Shown: positions 12,402-22,216 of the stretch, piece by piece
Layout: every line of letters starts with the position of its first letter
How positions within the stretch are numbered: position 1 is the first letter of the stretch
Assembly (NCBI GenBank): GCA_963082975.1
Contig: OY720350.1
Span: 5,308,597-5,372,596, forward strand
Reading direction: 5' to 3'
DNA length: 64,000 bases
Source: Labia minor
Taxonomy: Eukaryota; Arthropoda; Insecta; Dermaptera; Spongiphoridae
Notes under the pieces: generated by a model
The model's database searches: none
Told to the model about the DNA's origin: nothing
Seen by the model: the letters and a program-made list of their open reading frames with translations, nothing else
Program-made: the position numbers and the translations under genes

Positions 12402-13894
12402 TATGCCATTTTAGTTACAAGAACTGTTAGAATATCTAACATTTTGTCCATTTTAACCATCATTTTAAGCATAAAATCTTCAAGTTTATGTAAATTTGAT
12501 TCTTGAACATTTACTGGTGTAGGTTTCTCTTTAGTCCATGCATTTTGTACTGGTGGAACACTCTCAATGGTCTCATTTTTGGAATTGGGGGATATTTTCT
12601 CTTTTGGTTGTTGAGATACCTTTATCCTCAAAGGTGGAAACTGTTTATTTTTTAACTCTTGATATATTGTACATCCTTTATAACTTGCTGGATGGTTTTC
12701 GCCGCAGTTAGCACATAAAGGAGTTGTATTGTTATCCTTAATTTTACAGTCTTTTGTTAAATGTGCCATAGCACATTTCACACATTTGGGTTTTCTTGCA
12801 CAGAAATTTTTTGTGTGGCCAAAAAGTTGACAATTAAAACATTGAGGAATTTCTCTTTTAGGATATGGTGGCTCAAATGTGACAATTGTATTAAGGATAT
12901 TTTTAATATTGTATATTTCTTTATTATTAGGTTTAGGTTTAAGGTCTATGAAGAATAAAGGTAGAGGGTTTTTATTTTTATTTTTTATATTGTGTAAATT
13001 TATTACATCATGTCCATGATTTAGTAGTGCCTCTTTAATATCTTCGGCTGGCATTGAATGATGCATGTTCCTTAATACAACTTTAAAAGGCCTATCTTTC
13101 TTTAACTGATATGTATGGAATTGAGTGTTTTTAGATTCTAACTCTTTAACAATTGATGTATAAATGTGAGGTTCATATGGTTGGATTTTAACCTCATTTT
13201 CCTTCAAGCATTTTATATTAAAACAATTTGGTCCCATTTTATTTAATAGATTCATTAGCGGTTGGATATTTTCAACTCCCGCTACAAAGATCGGAGGAGG
13301 TTTTACTGCTTTTCCAGTTGTATTTTTATTTATAGTTTCAACCTGAAGATTTTCAAAGCGATTTGCTGTTTTTACGTTTGGATTGTTTAACCAATATGAT
13401 TCAGTAGTTTGCTGTTTGACATTTCTATTATTAGATTTTTCAAAATTGTCCTCTTTATTTTGTAAATTTTCAGGAGAATAAAAAGTTTTCCTTTTTTTAT
13501 TCCCATGTCTATTTACCGTTGACCATCCTATTTCATTTTCCAATTCCTCTTCGTCCGTGAGATATACAATTGCATTGTCGGAAGTTTTCAAATTTTGCAA
13601 TTTAGTGTCTACTTCCTGTTTATCAGATGTAATTTCAGGGCAAGGATTTCCTAAGATCTTGCTTTTTATTTCTTGAAGATCTTTGGTGAGGTTTTTTATC
13701 ACCTCTTTTAAATGACTATTTTCATTTTTTAAGATTTCATTTTCAGATAATGTTTCTAATTCATTATTTGAATTTTCAGTGATTTCCCTATTTACATCCT
13801 TCTTACACACATCTTCTATTTGAGATTTGAGCGGCGGGGTTCTCTGTAATTTTGTCCCTTGGAAAGGGTTTATTGACTCCTTATCCAAGTTCAT
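12401..13894 (-). CDS. Jockey-type LINE ORF1, gag-like RNA-binding protein
   Basis: The 497-residue protein should coat the element's RNA in the ribonucleoprotein. The N-terminal region has a likely short coiled coil (about residues 43-80, rich in Glu/Asn/Leu with heptad spacing). Residues about 268-340 resemble the RRM-like domain that precedes zinc knuckles in Jockey-type gag proteins (FKVVLRNMHHSMPAEDIKEA). Three zinc knuckles follow: C352-C355-H360-C365, C371-C374-H378-C383 and C394-C397-H401-C408. A basic, proline-containing tail leads to a hydrophobic helical end (KLEDFMLKMMVKMDKMLDIL). The stop codon overlaps the ORF2 start as TAATG. The ATG at 13894 is the first in frame and gives the full domain set. 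No stop or frameshift interrupts it. Confidence 0.93.
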   Translation of the reverse strand: MNLDKESINPFQGTKLQRTPPLKSQIEDVCKKDVNREITENSNNELETLSENEILKNENSHLKEVIKNLTKDLQEIKSKILGNPCPEITSDKQEVDTKLQNLKTSDNAIVYLTDEEELENEIGWSTVNRHGNKKRKTFYSPENLQNKEDNFEKSNNRNVKQQTTESYWLNNPNVKTANRFENLQVETINKNTTGKAVKPPPIFVAGVENIQPLMNLLNKMGPNCFNIKCLKENEVKIQPYEPHIYTSIVKELESKNTQFHTYQLKKDRPFKVVLRNMHHSMPAEDIKEALLNHGHDVINLHNIKNKNKNPLPLFFIDLKPKPNNKEIYNIKNILNTIVTFEPPYPKREIPQCFNCQLFGHTKNFCARKPKCVKCAMAHLTKDCKIKDNNTTPLCANCGENHPASYKGCTIYQELKNKQFPPLRIKVSQQPKEKISPNSKNETIESVPPVQNAWTKEKPTPVNVQESNLHKLEDFMLKMMVKMDKMLDILTVLVTKMA

Positions 13895-14497
13895 GTCGAC
13901 TCATATTATAATAAAATAAAAACAATAATTATTCCTATAATCTATTTAATTAACTATTTACTTATTGTAAAAAGAAAAGAAAAAAACAAAAATATACAAA
14001 TATATACATTTATATTTATAAAAGGTGTGTACAAGGGAAGGATATGGGTGGGAGGTGAGAGGATAAATTTTCTTCACACAGCCCTGGCTCTTTGGTGTGA
14101 CTGACCTTAGGAGATAAAGCCTTGGAAAAATTAAAGATAAACTAAAATTAAAAATAAATAAAATCTTTAACTAGGATTTGGGATAAGGCGATTTAAGGAT
14201 AAAAATCTAAAATTAGATAGTATTTAACTAATAATCCTATTATTTAGCAAGAAAATTATAGAAAAAATACATAAAATTATATAAAATTTTTATAAAAACA
14301 CAACAAAATTGTCAAAATTTGACAATTCAGTTTGTTTAATTTAAGTAAATATACATATATACATGCGTAGTGAATCAGATCTCACCAAAATTGGCAGACT
14401 TGAAACAAAAAAAAAGCTAGAAGGTCCCACAAATCCACTTCGGGAGCAGGAATCCGATTTAACACATCCAATCTATTCGAGGGCTACTCACTGAATG
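13895..14497 (-). promoter_or_regulatory. Jockey-type LINE 5' UTR (probable internal promoter)
   Basis: The segment lies between the 5' boundary set by the TSD and the ORF1 ATG. Reading 5' to 3' on the minus strand it begins CATTCAGTGAGTAGCC. Jockey-superfamily elements are transcribed from promoters inside this region, starting at the first base. The CA..CAGT-like start would fit an initiator, but promoter function is inferred from family knowledge only. Confidence 0.5.
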
Positions 14498-14804
14498 AAA
14501 AGCTAAGAATCAATCAGAATAATAATTTCATTACTAAATAAATATACTTACATAAAAGCCAAAGAAGAAGGAATTAAATTTTTATTTTTTTTATTTTATT
14601 TTTCCCATTTAAGCAATACTTTTTTAATTTAATTAACTGAATATTAACCAAAAAAAAGGTAAAATGATGAATTTAGATGAAAAAACCCACTACTACTACT
14701 ATAAACTATTACTATAAACGTTATAATATATATTCATTATAAAAATTACGAAAAAAAAGGCAATGATATTTTATTATATTGTAGGGTCGTTTAATAAATA
14801 AAAT

Positions 14805-15370
14805 ATCTAGATATTGGAATTGGATTAATTAAAACATATATTATATTTAAATTAAATTTAATTAATTATAAATTATAAATTAAAATTAATAAATAATATT
14901 TTTTAAACCAGCGCATGTTTGGCACTTTGTTGACGCACCACGACACGTGCTGGCGCGTGATTTGCAGTGTTAAAAAATTAATTATGATACTTTCAGCGAT
15001 TCAATCAAGCTGAAATTCTATATATAGCAGTTTTATAAAATTTTTAATCATGTGAAAAACTATCAAACATATATCTTTATTTTTACAGTCACTTTAGAGG
15101 AAAAAAAATCAAAACGTTGTAGGTAATGGCCCTCTTCCGGTTGAGCTACATTTCTCAAAAATTGATAGAAAACTACGAATTTTGAATAATTCCCGTATAC
15201 CAAATTTCATTATTCTAGCTCAAACCGTTTTTGCGTAATCTTGGTTAAATACATACACACATATACACACACAGAGAGACATTTTTCTCAACGTTAGTGA
15301 AAATAATTCAGGAACCTTCAAAACGTATAAAAACATCAAAATCTCGACATCATCTTTGACGAGATAGTAA
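14805..15370 (+). repeat. repeat family A, copy 1
   Basis: About 0.57 kb, non-coding. Landmarks in order are a T/A-rich left part, GGCGCGTGATTTGCAGTG, AATCAAGCTGAAATTCTATA, GGCCCTCTTCCGGTTGAGCT, CAAACCGTTTTTGCGTAATC, a CA-rich microsatellite followed by AGAGAGACATTTTTCTCAA, and CAAAACGTATAAAAACATCA. The right end is near GACGAGATAGTAA. The same order recurs at 38482-38950 (+), 39491-40098 (-) and 57727-58324 (-). The better-preserved copies have CTATCTCGC at one end and GCGAGATA at the other, so a terminal inverted repeat (MITE-like) is possible. An RNA-mediated origin is not excluded. Confidence 0.85.
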
Positions 15371-17307
15371 CAAATAAATCTTGAAGAATTGATTGAATCG
15401 ATTGAATCTTGGAATCTTAAACGTTTGGCTTCAACTGATGTTAATCACTGAAATCTTGTATACATGTACATATAATAAACGTATTAATGTCTGTCAACTA
15501 TCTAACTAACTACCCTAAACTAGTAAATAAAGCTAATTATATTTCACCGTGTAAAAGTGGCCACCATTCAGGAGGACAACAGATGCCTCAAGTTTAGAAG
15601 GTGATTTTTTGATTTTTTTTTTTCTTTAAATAACTCAATTAAATTAAATATTAAAGCACTAAAGAAATATGTAAAAATAAGAAAAAAAAAATAGGTAATT
15701 ATGTCATAACACTAAAATTTAAATTATTTGAACCGTCAAAAGAGTCTTACGTGTTGTGTTAATGTGTTACTAAAGATTACTTCCTGTTAGTTGTTTTGTC
15801 TTTATTGCAATTTTTTAATATTTCTAGGAATTTAATATTTATTTTGTTTGTTTTTGGCCATTTTTTCAAAAATAAAATAAATAAATGGTAGTATTTATTA
15901 ATTGAGTATGTATTAATATGTAAAGGTTTGTGTGTGTGTGTGTGTGTGTGTTGTATAATGAAGAAATTAAAATTTTACAGAAACCAGGTGACTTGCAACC
16001 TGGAATATATTAGATTATTTAGCGATCTCTGGAACAACAAGCCTGTTGGGTTAAATCATTTTACTTTTATAAATCTCCTGATGGAAAAATCAATACTTAT
16101 CCCCGCATAACGGATTTTTTTTTTATATATATAAATCCATATTCATATTTAAATCAAATCTTCATTTTTTTAATTTTTTTTTAAAAAAAATATATTAAAA
16201 CAAAATTATTAATAACATTTCAATATCAAAGTGAAATAAGATTGAAAAAAAAATACAAATTGAGAATAAAACAAAAAATAATAAATTCATTCTTCAATTT
16301 AAATTATAAATTTATTTATTATAAATCACAATTTATCTATTGTAAATGTTAAAAAAAATCAAATAGATAGTATAGTAAAAAATAGTTTATAGTATAGTAG
16401 TACACACAGCGAATTATGAAAATAGAAATTTATTATTATAAATTAGAAAAAATAAAAGAAATATTTAGTAGAAAATAATCTCTAGATAAATAGAGATGTT
16501 TTTTATTTAAATTTGGAATCTCCATCACTGCCAATGAATGTTATTACTTCACTTGACCAAATAATACAAATTTTTCTAATTTCTATGTAAAAATAAATAA
16601 AATTTATTCACTTTTAATTATTATTTTTTTTATACAAAATAGAAACGTACATATTTATTGAAATTTATCCACTTGCAAAGCTTGATAATAAAATGTATAA
16701 AATGCATAGGCAATGTACTTTTTTTTTTATAAATCGGTTAAATTTAAAATTTAAAACAAAATTTATGATTTTTTTTTTCTTACTAATAATTTAATCAGTC
16801 TACAGGATATGTGAATAAATTCACTGTAGCTTTAGTATATATCCTCGCTCTCTTTCTCTCTCTCTCTTTTACAATATATGCGATGGTCCATGACCCAAAA
16901 AGTAAAAAAAAGAGGAAAGGGGATTTTCAGTTGGGCAGATTAGATTCAAGAGAAAACGAGAGCATTTTGTGGTAGAAGTTAATTTATTTCCAGGCCAAAC
17001 GAACCTATTCGAACCATTGGAAGAGAGAGAGAGAGGGATGAAGGGAGGATTTTAGGGATTCTGAAATAGATGCCTGGAAGATGGATGAGAATTTAGGAGT
17101 CTCTAAAAGCAAATAAAAGTCAACGTTTTCATGCAAATGAGACTATTGGCTCGTTTCGTTGTCAGTTACTATAGTGTATGTACTAAATAACGATTAGTAA
17201 TATGAAACTAATAAAATATACTATAGGTACTCAAGTGTAGATGAATCAATTAAATTATTTGCAAAGGTATTTATAATATATATATATATATATATATAAT
17301 TTAATAT

Positions 17308-17349
<42 letters not shown>

Positions 17350-17375
17350 CACAAAATATAAAAAATATTTTTTTC
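15371..17375. other. AT-rich non-coding filler
   Basis: A GT microsatellite occurs at 15928-15951 and long AT runs at 17276-17346. A less AT-rich patch (about 16830-17170) with CT and GA runs has no recognised content. No gene is visible. Confidence 0.55.
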
Positions 17376-17385
17376 GTACAAAAGA

Positions 17386-17679
17386 GAAGGCGCCATTGGG
17401 TGTGTGGGTAGCGAATCTGCCTCACATTCACATGATCCCGGGTACAAGTCCCGGGCCTGGCAAGGGAATTTCCCTAGCTGGGGTCTATGGGACAGAGTCA
17501 ACCCAGCCTCCGGGAACAACATTGGGGAAAGGCTACTTGATAGCGCCTCCGATCAAGAAAATCAAGGTAAAGGTTGAGAGGACCCGTTCTACTGATCATA
17601 GGACACCTCATTGATATAACTGGCTTGATAGGCGTTGTCCTTGCGTAGGACGTACAAAAGTCAGATGTTTTTTTTTTTT
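17386..17679 (+). mobile_element. tRNA-derived SINE, copy 1
   Basis: The head has a tRNA-like pol III promoter: an A-box-like TGGGTGTGTGGGTAGCGAAT and, about 35 bp on, a B-box region CCCGGGTACAAGTCCCGGGC (GGTTCAAATCC consensus, one change). A body unrelated to tRNA follows (GGGACAGAGTCAACCCAGCC, then GATCATAGGACACCTCATTG). The 3' end is a T run rather than poly(A). It is flanked by a near-perfect 10-bp duplication, GTACAAAAGA at 17376-17385 and GTACAACAGA at 17680-17689. Transcription by RNA polymerase III and mobilisation by a partner LINE are inferred from the class. Confidence 0.92.
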
Positions 17680-17689
17680 GTACAACAGA

Positions 17690-18163
17690 TCAAATGTTTT
17701 ATCATATATTATTATTATTTATTTAAAGTGAAAATGAAAAAAAAAAATGTGAAATATTTTTGATGTCATATTAATGAAAGTTGGTGTACAAGGTTTCTAT
17801 CTATTTAATTAGGCAAATGTAAAATATTGTACATTTTATGATTAGAAGAAATTAAAGAAAAACGTTAAAAGAGAAACATTAAAAAAGTATTAAGTCTTCA
17901 AGGATTCTTGACTATACAAATGTTGATTCTAATTAGAAATGTAATTGTAATTAAGTAATATTCCATTGAACAACTAAATTGTGGTAATTAAATAGCATAC
18001 CGGAATTTTCTTGTTTCCCAACCCATTTTTTTTTAGGTTATATTTCTCATAAATGTATTTATTAAAGCTTTTGTGGTTATTTTGATAATTATTAAGAGAA
18101 TTTTTATTAAAAGACCACATTATTTGTATAAAATTATTTATTAAATTAAAATAATTGTACAAC
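17690..18163. other. AT-rich non-coding stretch between SINE and Penelope element
   Basis: No feature is recognised. The bases just left of 18164 (TTGTACAAC) may belong to the Penelope element terminus rather than to the flank. Confidence 0.4.
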
Positions 18164-19023
18164 GTTTCAACTGCTTATTCTGCAGTCGTTTTCAAGTAAC
18201 CGTACGCTTGCTCCGATTCAAGCGGACTGATGCATGTCGGGACACGTCACCTCTTAGTGATATTGGCGCCAATTTTTGGCTCCAATTTTTACCGCCAATT
18301 CTTAATCTCAACATGAAGTCAGCAGCAATTGTCAAAGCAAGCGTTTACAATCAAGAAGTATGATAGTGCATTATGTCTCTAAAATGAAGATACTAAATTA
18401 TTTCCATAATCAAGATATATACACAAATACACATTAGATTAATTATATTTAATTTAATTTGACAAATTTTACTCATCCAACACTATGTTCCACATCTTAT
18501 TAAGTCTATATCCATCCTCTTTGTTAATATTATTGGGATGATTATCAATTTCTATAGATTCTTTTATTTTTCTTTTCCACCAATTATTTTCAATATGAAG
18601 TGTTTCTACATTATCTAAATTTATTTTATGTCCTGTTGTTAAGGCATGTTCTGCAATTGCTGATTGATTTGGATGTTTCAATCTAATGGCTCTCTCATGT
18701 TCAGACAGTCTTGTAGAAATCTTTCTACTTGTTTCACCAATGTATACTTTTTTGCATTCACAAGTTACCTTATAAACTCCATTATTTTCGTTTTTAATTT
18801 TGTCTTTTATATTTGAGGTGAGAGAAGACATTTGTTTATGAGGTTTATATGTTACTCTGATGTTGTGTTTCCTCAATTTTGACGCTATTTTTTCTGTTGT
18901 TCCTTTTATATAAGGTAATGTTATTTGTGATCTGTATATTGGTTTTTCATTTTCATTTTTGATTTCTGTCTTTTTTGTTTTACTGAATTTCCTAATTTCA
19001 TATTCCGAGAAGCCATTGTTTAT
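18164..19023 (-). repeat. left arm of Penelope inverted repeat (860 bp)
   Basis: Reverse complement of 20054-20913. It starts GTTTCAACTGC, which matches GCAGTTGAAAC at the right end, and stops where the sense copy resumes (TTTAT, then CCCTGCCGAC). It contains the 3' UTR and the coding region for the last roughly 184 residues of the element protein. Confidence 0.93.
18469..19023 (-). pseudogene. inverted C-terminal fragment of Penelope protein
   Basis: On the minus strand, residues from NNGFSEYEIRKFSKTKK to the end (WNIVLDE) are identical to the C terminus of the sense ORF. They include the whole GIY-YIG nuclease. The nine residues before them (MALPLSAGI) come from reading the junction antisense and are not part of the protein. 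The piece has no RT domain. Confidence 0.9.
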
Positions 19024-20608
19024 CCCTGCCGACAAAGGTAACGCCACTGTTGTAATGAATACAGCGGATTATAAACAAAAAATGGAAAATATTTTGAATT
19101 CTTCTACCTACGAAATACAGAAAAAAGATCCAACGGATAAATTCTGTAGAAAACTAAAATCAATAATAAAGAATCTACCTATTGAGGAAAAAGATAAAGA
19201 TAAATTAAAACCGAAAGATCCACAAATACCAAAAATATACGGTAATCCCAAAATCCATAAAACCAACAAACCTTTAAGACCAATAGTTAGTCAAATCAAT
19301 TCAGTGACTTACAACTCATCAAAATATCTAGCACATTTGTTAAAACCATTTACAGGTACTAATTTTTCATACGTTAAAAATTCCACCCACTTAGTAGAAA
19401 TGTTATCAAAAGTAGAAATTACAAAAAATGATATATTGGTGAGTCTGGATGTGGACTCCTTGTACACAAATGTTCCTATTGACGAGACCATTGAGATTAT
19501 AAAATCAAACATTACATTAGATAAAAATACTCTCGAATTAATAGAATTTTGCCAAAAATCTACATACTTTATTTATGATAAAAAGATTTATAAGCAAAAA
19601 GAAGGATGTGCTATGGGTAGTCCACTAAGCCCAGTATTCGCTAACATATTCATGGAAGAATTTGAATCAAAATTGGTCAATAATGCAATAAAGAAACCAA
19701 AACTGTTTCTTAGATATGTGGATGATATTTTGATGATTTGGCCTCATGGTAAGGATTCTTTAGTTAAATTTGTAGAAGCAGCAAATAATTTACATAAAAA
19801 TATAAAACTAAGCGTTGAATGGGAAATAAATGAAGAGTTACCGTTTCTTGATGTATTAATTAAAAAGAAACAGAATAGATTAAGGTTTGATATTTTCAGG
19901 AAAACAACTCACACCAACAGATATATCCACGCAGATTCCCACCACCATCCATCACAAAAATATGGAGTGATAAAAACACTGCACAAAAGAGCCGAAGAGA
20001 TATGCTCAAATGAAAACATTAAAAAAGAAAAACAACGATTGAAGGAAGCTTTCATAAACAATGGCTTCTCGGAATATGAAATTAGGAAATTCAGTAAAAC
20101 AAAAAAGACAGAAATCAAAAATGAAAATGAAAAACCAATATACAGATCACAAATAACATTACCTTATATAAAAGGAACAACAGAAAAAATAGCGTCAAAA
20201 TTGAGGAAACACAACATCAGAGTAACATATAAACCTCATAAACAAATGTCTTCTCTCACCTCAAATATAAAAGACAAAATTAAAAACGAAAATAATGGAG
20301 TTTATAAGGTAACTTGTGAATGCAAAAAAGTATACATTGGTGAAACAAGTAGAAAGATTTCTACAAGACTGTCTGAACATGAGAGAGCCATTAGATTGAA
20401 ACATCCAAATCAATCAGCAATTGCAGAACATGCCTTAACAACAGGACATAAAATAAATTTAGATAATGTAGAAACACTTCATATTGAAAATAATTGGTGG
20501 AAAAGAAAAATAAAAGAATCTATAGAAATTGATAATCATCCCAATAATATTAACAAAGAGGATGGATATAGACTTAATAAGATGTGGAACATAGTGTTGG
20601 ATGAGTAA
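18959..20608 (+). CDS. Penelope-like reverse transcriptase with GIY-YIG endonuclease, 5'-truncated
   Basis: The open frame spans 549 codons, but only residues from about 22 on (19024 onward, PADKGNATVVMN) belong to the protein. The first 21 are an artefact of reading the inverted arm, so the native start is missing. The RT is related to telomerase RT: KIHKTNKPLRPIVS, SLDVDSLYTNVP (catalytic D164), GCAMGSPLSPVFAN and RYVDDIL (D255, D256). At 447-500 lies the GIY-YIG nuclease: GVYKVTC and VYIGETSRKISTRLSEH, with C453, C455, H491 and H497 as a probable CCHH zinc site. All RT and nuclease motifs inspected are present and no stop interrupts the frame. It is recent but incomplete at the N terminus. 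Confidence 0.94.
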   Translation: MISVFFVLLNFLISYSEKPLFIPADKGNATVVMNTADYKQKMENILNSSTYEIQKKDPTDKFCRKLKSIIKNLPIEEKDKDKLKPKDPQIPKIYGNPKIHKTNKPLRPIVSQINSVTYNSSKYLAHLLKPFTGTNFSYVKNSTHLVEMLSKVEITKNDILVSLDVDSLYTNVPIDETIEIIKSNITLDKNTLELIEFCQKSTYFIYDKKIYKQKEGCAMGSPLSPVFANIFMEEFESKLVNNAIKKPKLFLRYVDDILMIWPHGKDSLVKFVEAANNLHKNIKLSVEWEINEELPFLDVLIKKKQNRLRFDIFRKTTHTNRYIHADSHHHPSQKYGVIKTLHKRAEEICSNENIKKEKQRLKEAFINNGFSEYEIRKFSKTKKTEIKNENEKPIYRSQITLPYIKGTTEKIASKLRKHNIRVTYKPHKQMSSLTSNIKDKIKNENNGVYKVTCECKKVYIGETSRKISTRLSEHERAIRLKHPNQSAIAEHALTTGHKINLDNVETLHIENNWWKRKIKESIEIDNHPNNINKEDGYRLNKMWNIVLDE

Positions 20609-20913
20609 AATTTGTCAAATTAAATTAAATATAATTAATCTAATGTGTATTTGTGTATATATCTTGATTATGGAAATAATTTAGTATCTTCATTTTAGAG
20701 ACATAATGCACTATCATACTTCTTGATTGTAAACGCTTGCTTTGACAATTGCTGCTGACTTCATGTTGAGATTAAGAATTGGCGGTAAAAATTGGAGCCA
20801 AAAATTGGCGCCAATATCACTAAGAGGTGACGTGTCCCGACATGCATCAGTCCGCTTGAATCGGAGCAAGCGTACGGTTACTTGAAAACGACTGCAGAAT
20901 AAGCAGTTGAAAC
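20054..20913 (+). repeat. right arm of Penelope inverted repeat (860 bp)
   Basis: Equal in length to the left arm, and separated from it by 1,030 bp holding the RT core. It is the genuine 3' end of the sense copy. Confidence 0.93.
20880..20913 (+). other. hairpin at Penelope 3' end (hammerhead-like candidate)
   Basis: ACTGC-AGAATAA-GCAGT forms a 5-bp stem with a 7-nt loop followed by TGAAAC, and is preceded by TTGAAAAC. Penelope-like elements are known to carry small hammerhead ribozymes at their termini. Here the stem II plus GAAA side is plausible, but the upstream CUGANGA box is not canonical (UUGAAAA). It is a weak candidate only. Confidence 0.25.
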
Positions 20914-22216
20914 ATTTTTTTTTACTCATTTTTCTCTCATTTGAATTGAATTTTAATTAACCAATCAATATACATATGTTAGTTATCATTCCTATTTATT
21001 TGTGATAATACGTTTTTTATTTTTTTATTTTATATCCAATTTGTTACATAAAAAATGAAATATAATTGAATGTTCTCATTCAATTATAAAATGATAAATT
21101 AATTAATATTTATATACATTTTTAATATATTAAATTTATAAATTTATTTATTTATTTGTTTGTTTTAGTCATTAAAATGTTGTGTAAAATGATTTTTACT
21201 TTTACAGTAAAAATAATTCATTTTAAATTTAAGTGAAGTATTTAAATGAAGTTAATGACTAATTTATGCGTGGGGAAAAAGAGGATGAAAAAAAAATTCT
21301 GTTAATAAAATTGAATTAATTCATTATATTGAAATGATGTTATCTTACATTTTCTTTTTAAAAATTTTAAAAAGCTAAGATTTTTTTTTCTTTCTTTCTT
21401 TTCTTTTGCTTGTCGATATAAGGGAAAGAAAGATTCGTTCTAGTATATAATCCAAAATTAAAGATAAGCTTAAGATTTATTTAATCCCTCTACTTTCGTA
21501 TGCATTTTTTTTCTTTACCCTCTTCGCTTTTTAGCTCTTTTTCACGAATTTCTCGCAGCATTCAAAAAGCCTGCTTTTTTCCCTTACTACTTGAAAGAGT
21601 GTCGCAAAGGGCAGAAGAGCAAAGAAGAGGCCGGATCGTTATAGGCAAGAGGATGTATGTATAGATGAAGAGAGAGAAAGGGGGTAAGAGGGGGAGAGGA
21701 GGGGGGTGGGAGGTAAAAAAAGGCTTGGCTTCTGATTTGTCGATGCTACTGTATAGAAAGAGCAGCCCTTTTAGGATTTCTCTGTAGTCTCGTCTCTCTC
21801 TCTCTCTCTTTCTCTCTTCAATACAGAGAGAAAAGAACTTGACTTTTGAAAGCTATTGTTAATTTTGCAATGCAATTCTTCACCTCTCTCTCCCTCTCCA
21901 TTGTGCATTTCGAATATTGACGACCATTTACAATTATGTATTATACCTTTAGTTTATATCGGGGAGGTAGGGAGGGAACATAGAGAGCAAAATTTGTCGC
22001 CTATCTGACGTCACAGCCGCCATTTTGGATATACCAAAACATTATATTTCCCCAATGTTAATATATCATCAAATTTCGGGCCTTTTTTGTGGAAAATTAT
22101 GTGAGCAAAAATTTCCTCATGAAGAAAAAACTAAAATTCGCCCGACAACGGATGCTTGGTAGGGGGTAGAACTAAGATATAAATTGCAGCGTGGATCCCC
22201 GTAAGGGATTCTTCTT
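20914..22216. other. non-coding; purine-rich patch at 21.6-22.0 kb
   Basis: AT-rich DNA to about 21380 is followed by a segment with GA- and CT-rich tracts (21660-21900) and a GCCGCCATTTTGG motif at 22016-22028 that resembles a YY1 site. No open frame or exon is supportable. Confidence 0.45.

Larger units (their letters stand above)
9468..14497 (-). mobile_element. full-length Jockey-type LINE with perfect TSD
   Basis: The element spans 5,030 bp on the minus strand. It consists of a 5' UTR of about 600 bp, ORF1 (gag-like), ORF2 (endonuclease-RT), a 3' UTR of about 230 bp and a poly(A) tail (T run at 9468-9485 on the plus strand). It is bracketed by a perfect 14-bp target-site duplication AAAAGCTAAGAATC at 9454-9467 and 14498-14511. 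Both ORFs are open from end to end. Perfect TSD, intact ORFs and an intact tail together indicate a recent and possibly still competent insertion. Assignment to the Jockey superfamily rests on the ORF1 zinc-knuckle architecture and the apurinic endonuclease plus RT layout without an RNase H domain. The exact clade was not computed. Confidence 0.95.
18164..20913 (+). mobile_element. Penelope-like element with inverted 3' copy
   Basis: The sense copy (about 19024-20913) carries the RT and GIY-YIG coding region, is truncated at its 5' end, and ends in a 3' UTR of about 300 bp. Its last 860 bp (20054-20913) are repeated in reverse complement as the left flank (18164-19023). Arm coordinates are exactly symmetric, so there is no net indel between the arms, and their protein translations are identical where compared. 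Partial inverted or tandem copies joined to a 5'-truncated copy are typical of Penelope-like elements, which lack classical LTRs. No target-site duplication was found with confidence. Confidence 0.93.

Noticed and set aside
17400-17465. A genuine tRNA gene in the SINE head
   Set aside because: Box-like promoter sequence is present, but the cloverleaf is not complete and the same body follows in all three copies with target duplications.
17301-17614. Frames across the SINE (also at 41796-42109 and 49755-50003)
   Set aside because: They recur only because the SINE body is repeated. The SINE is non-coding.
18959-19018. Native start of the Penelope protein at the first ATG
   Set aside because: These codons are the inverted arm read antisense; the real protein begins upstream of the truncation.
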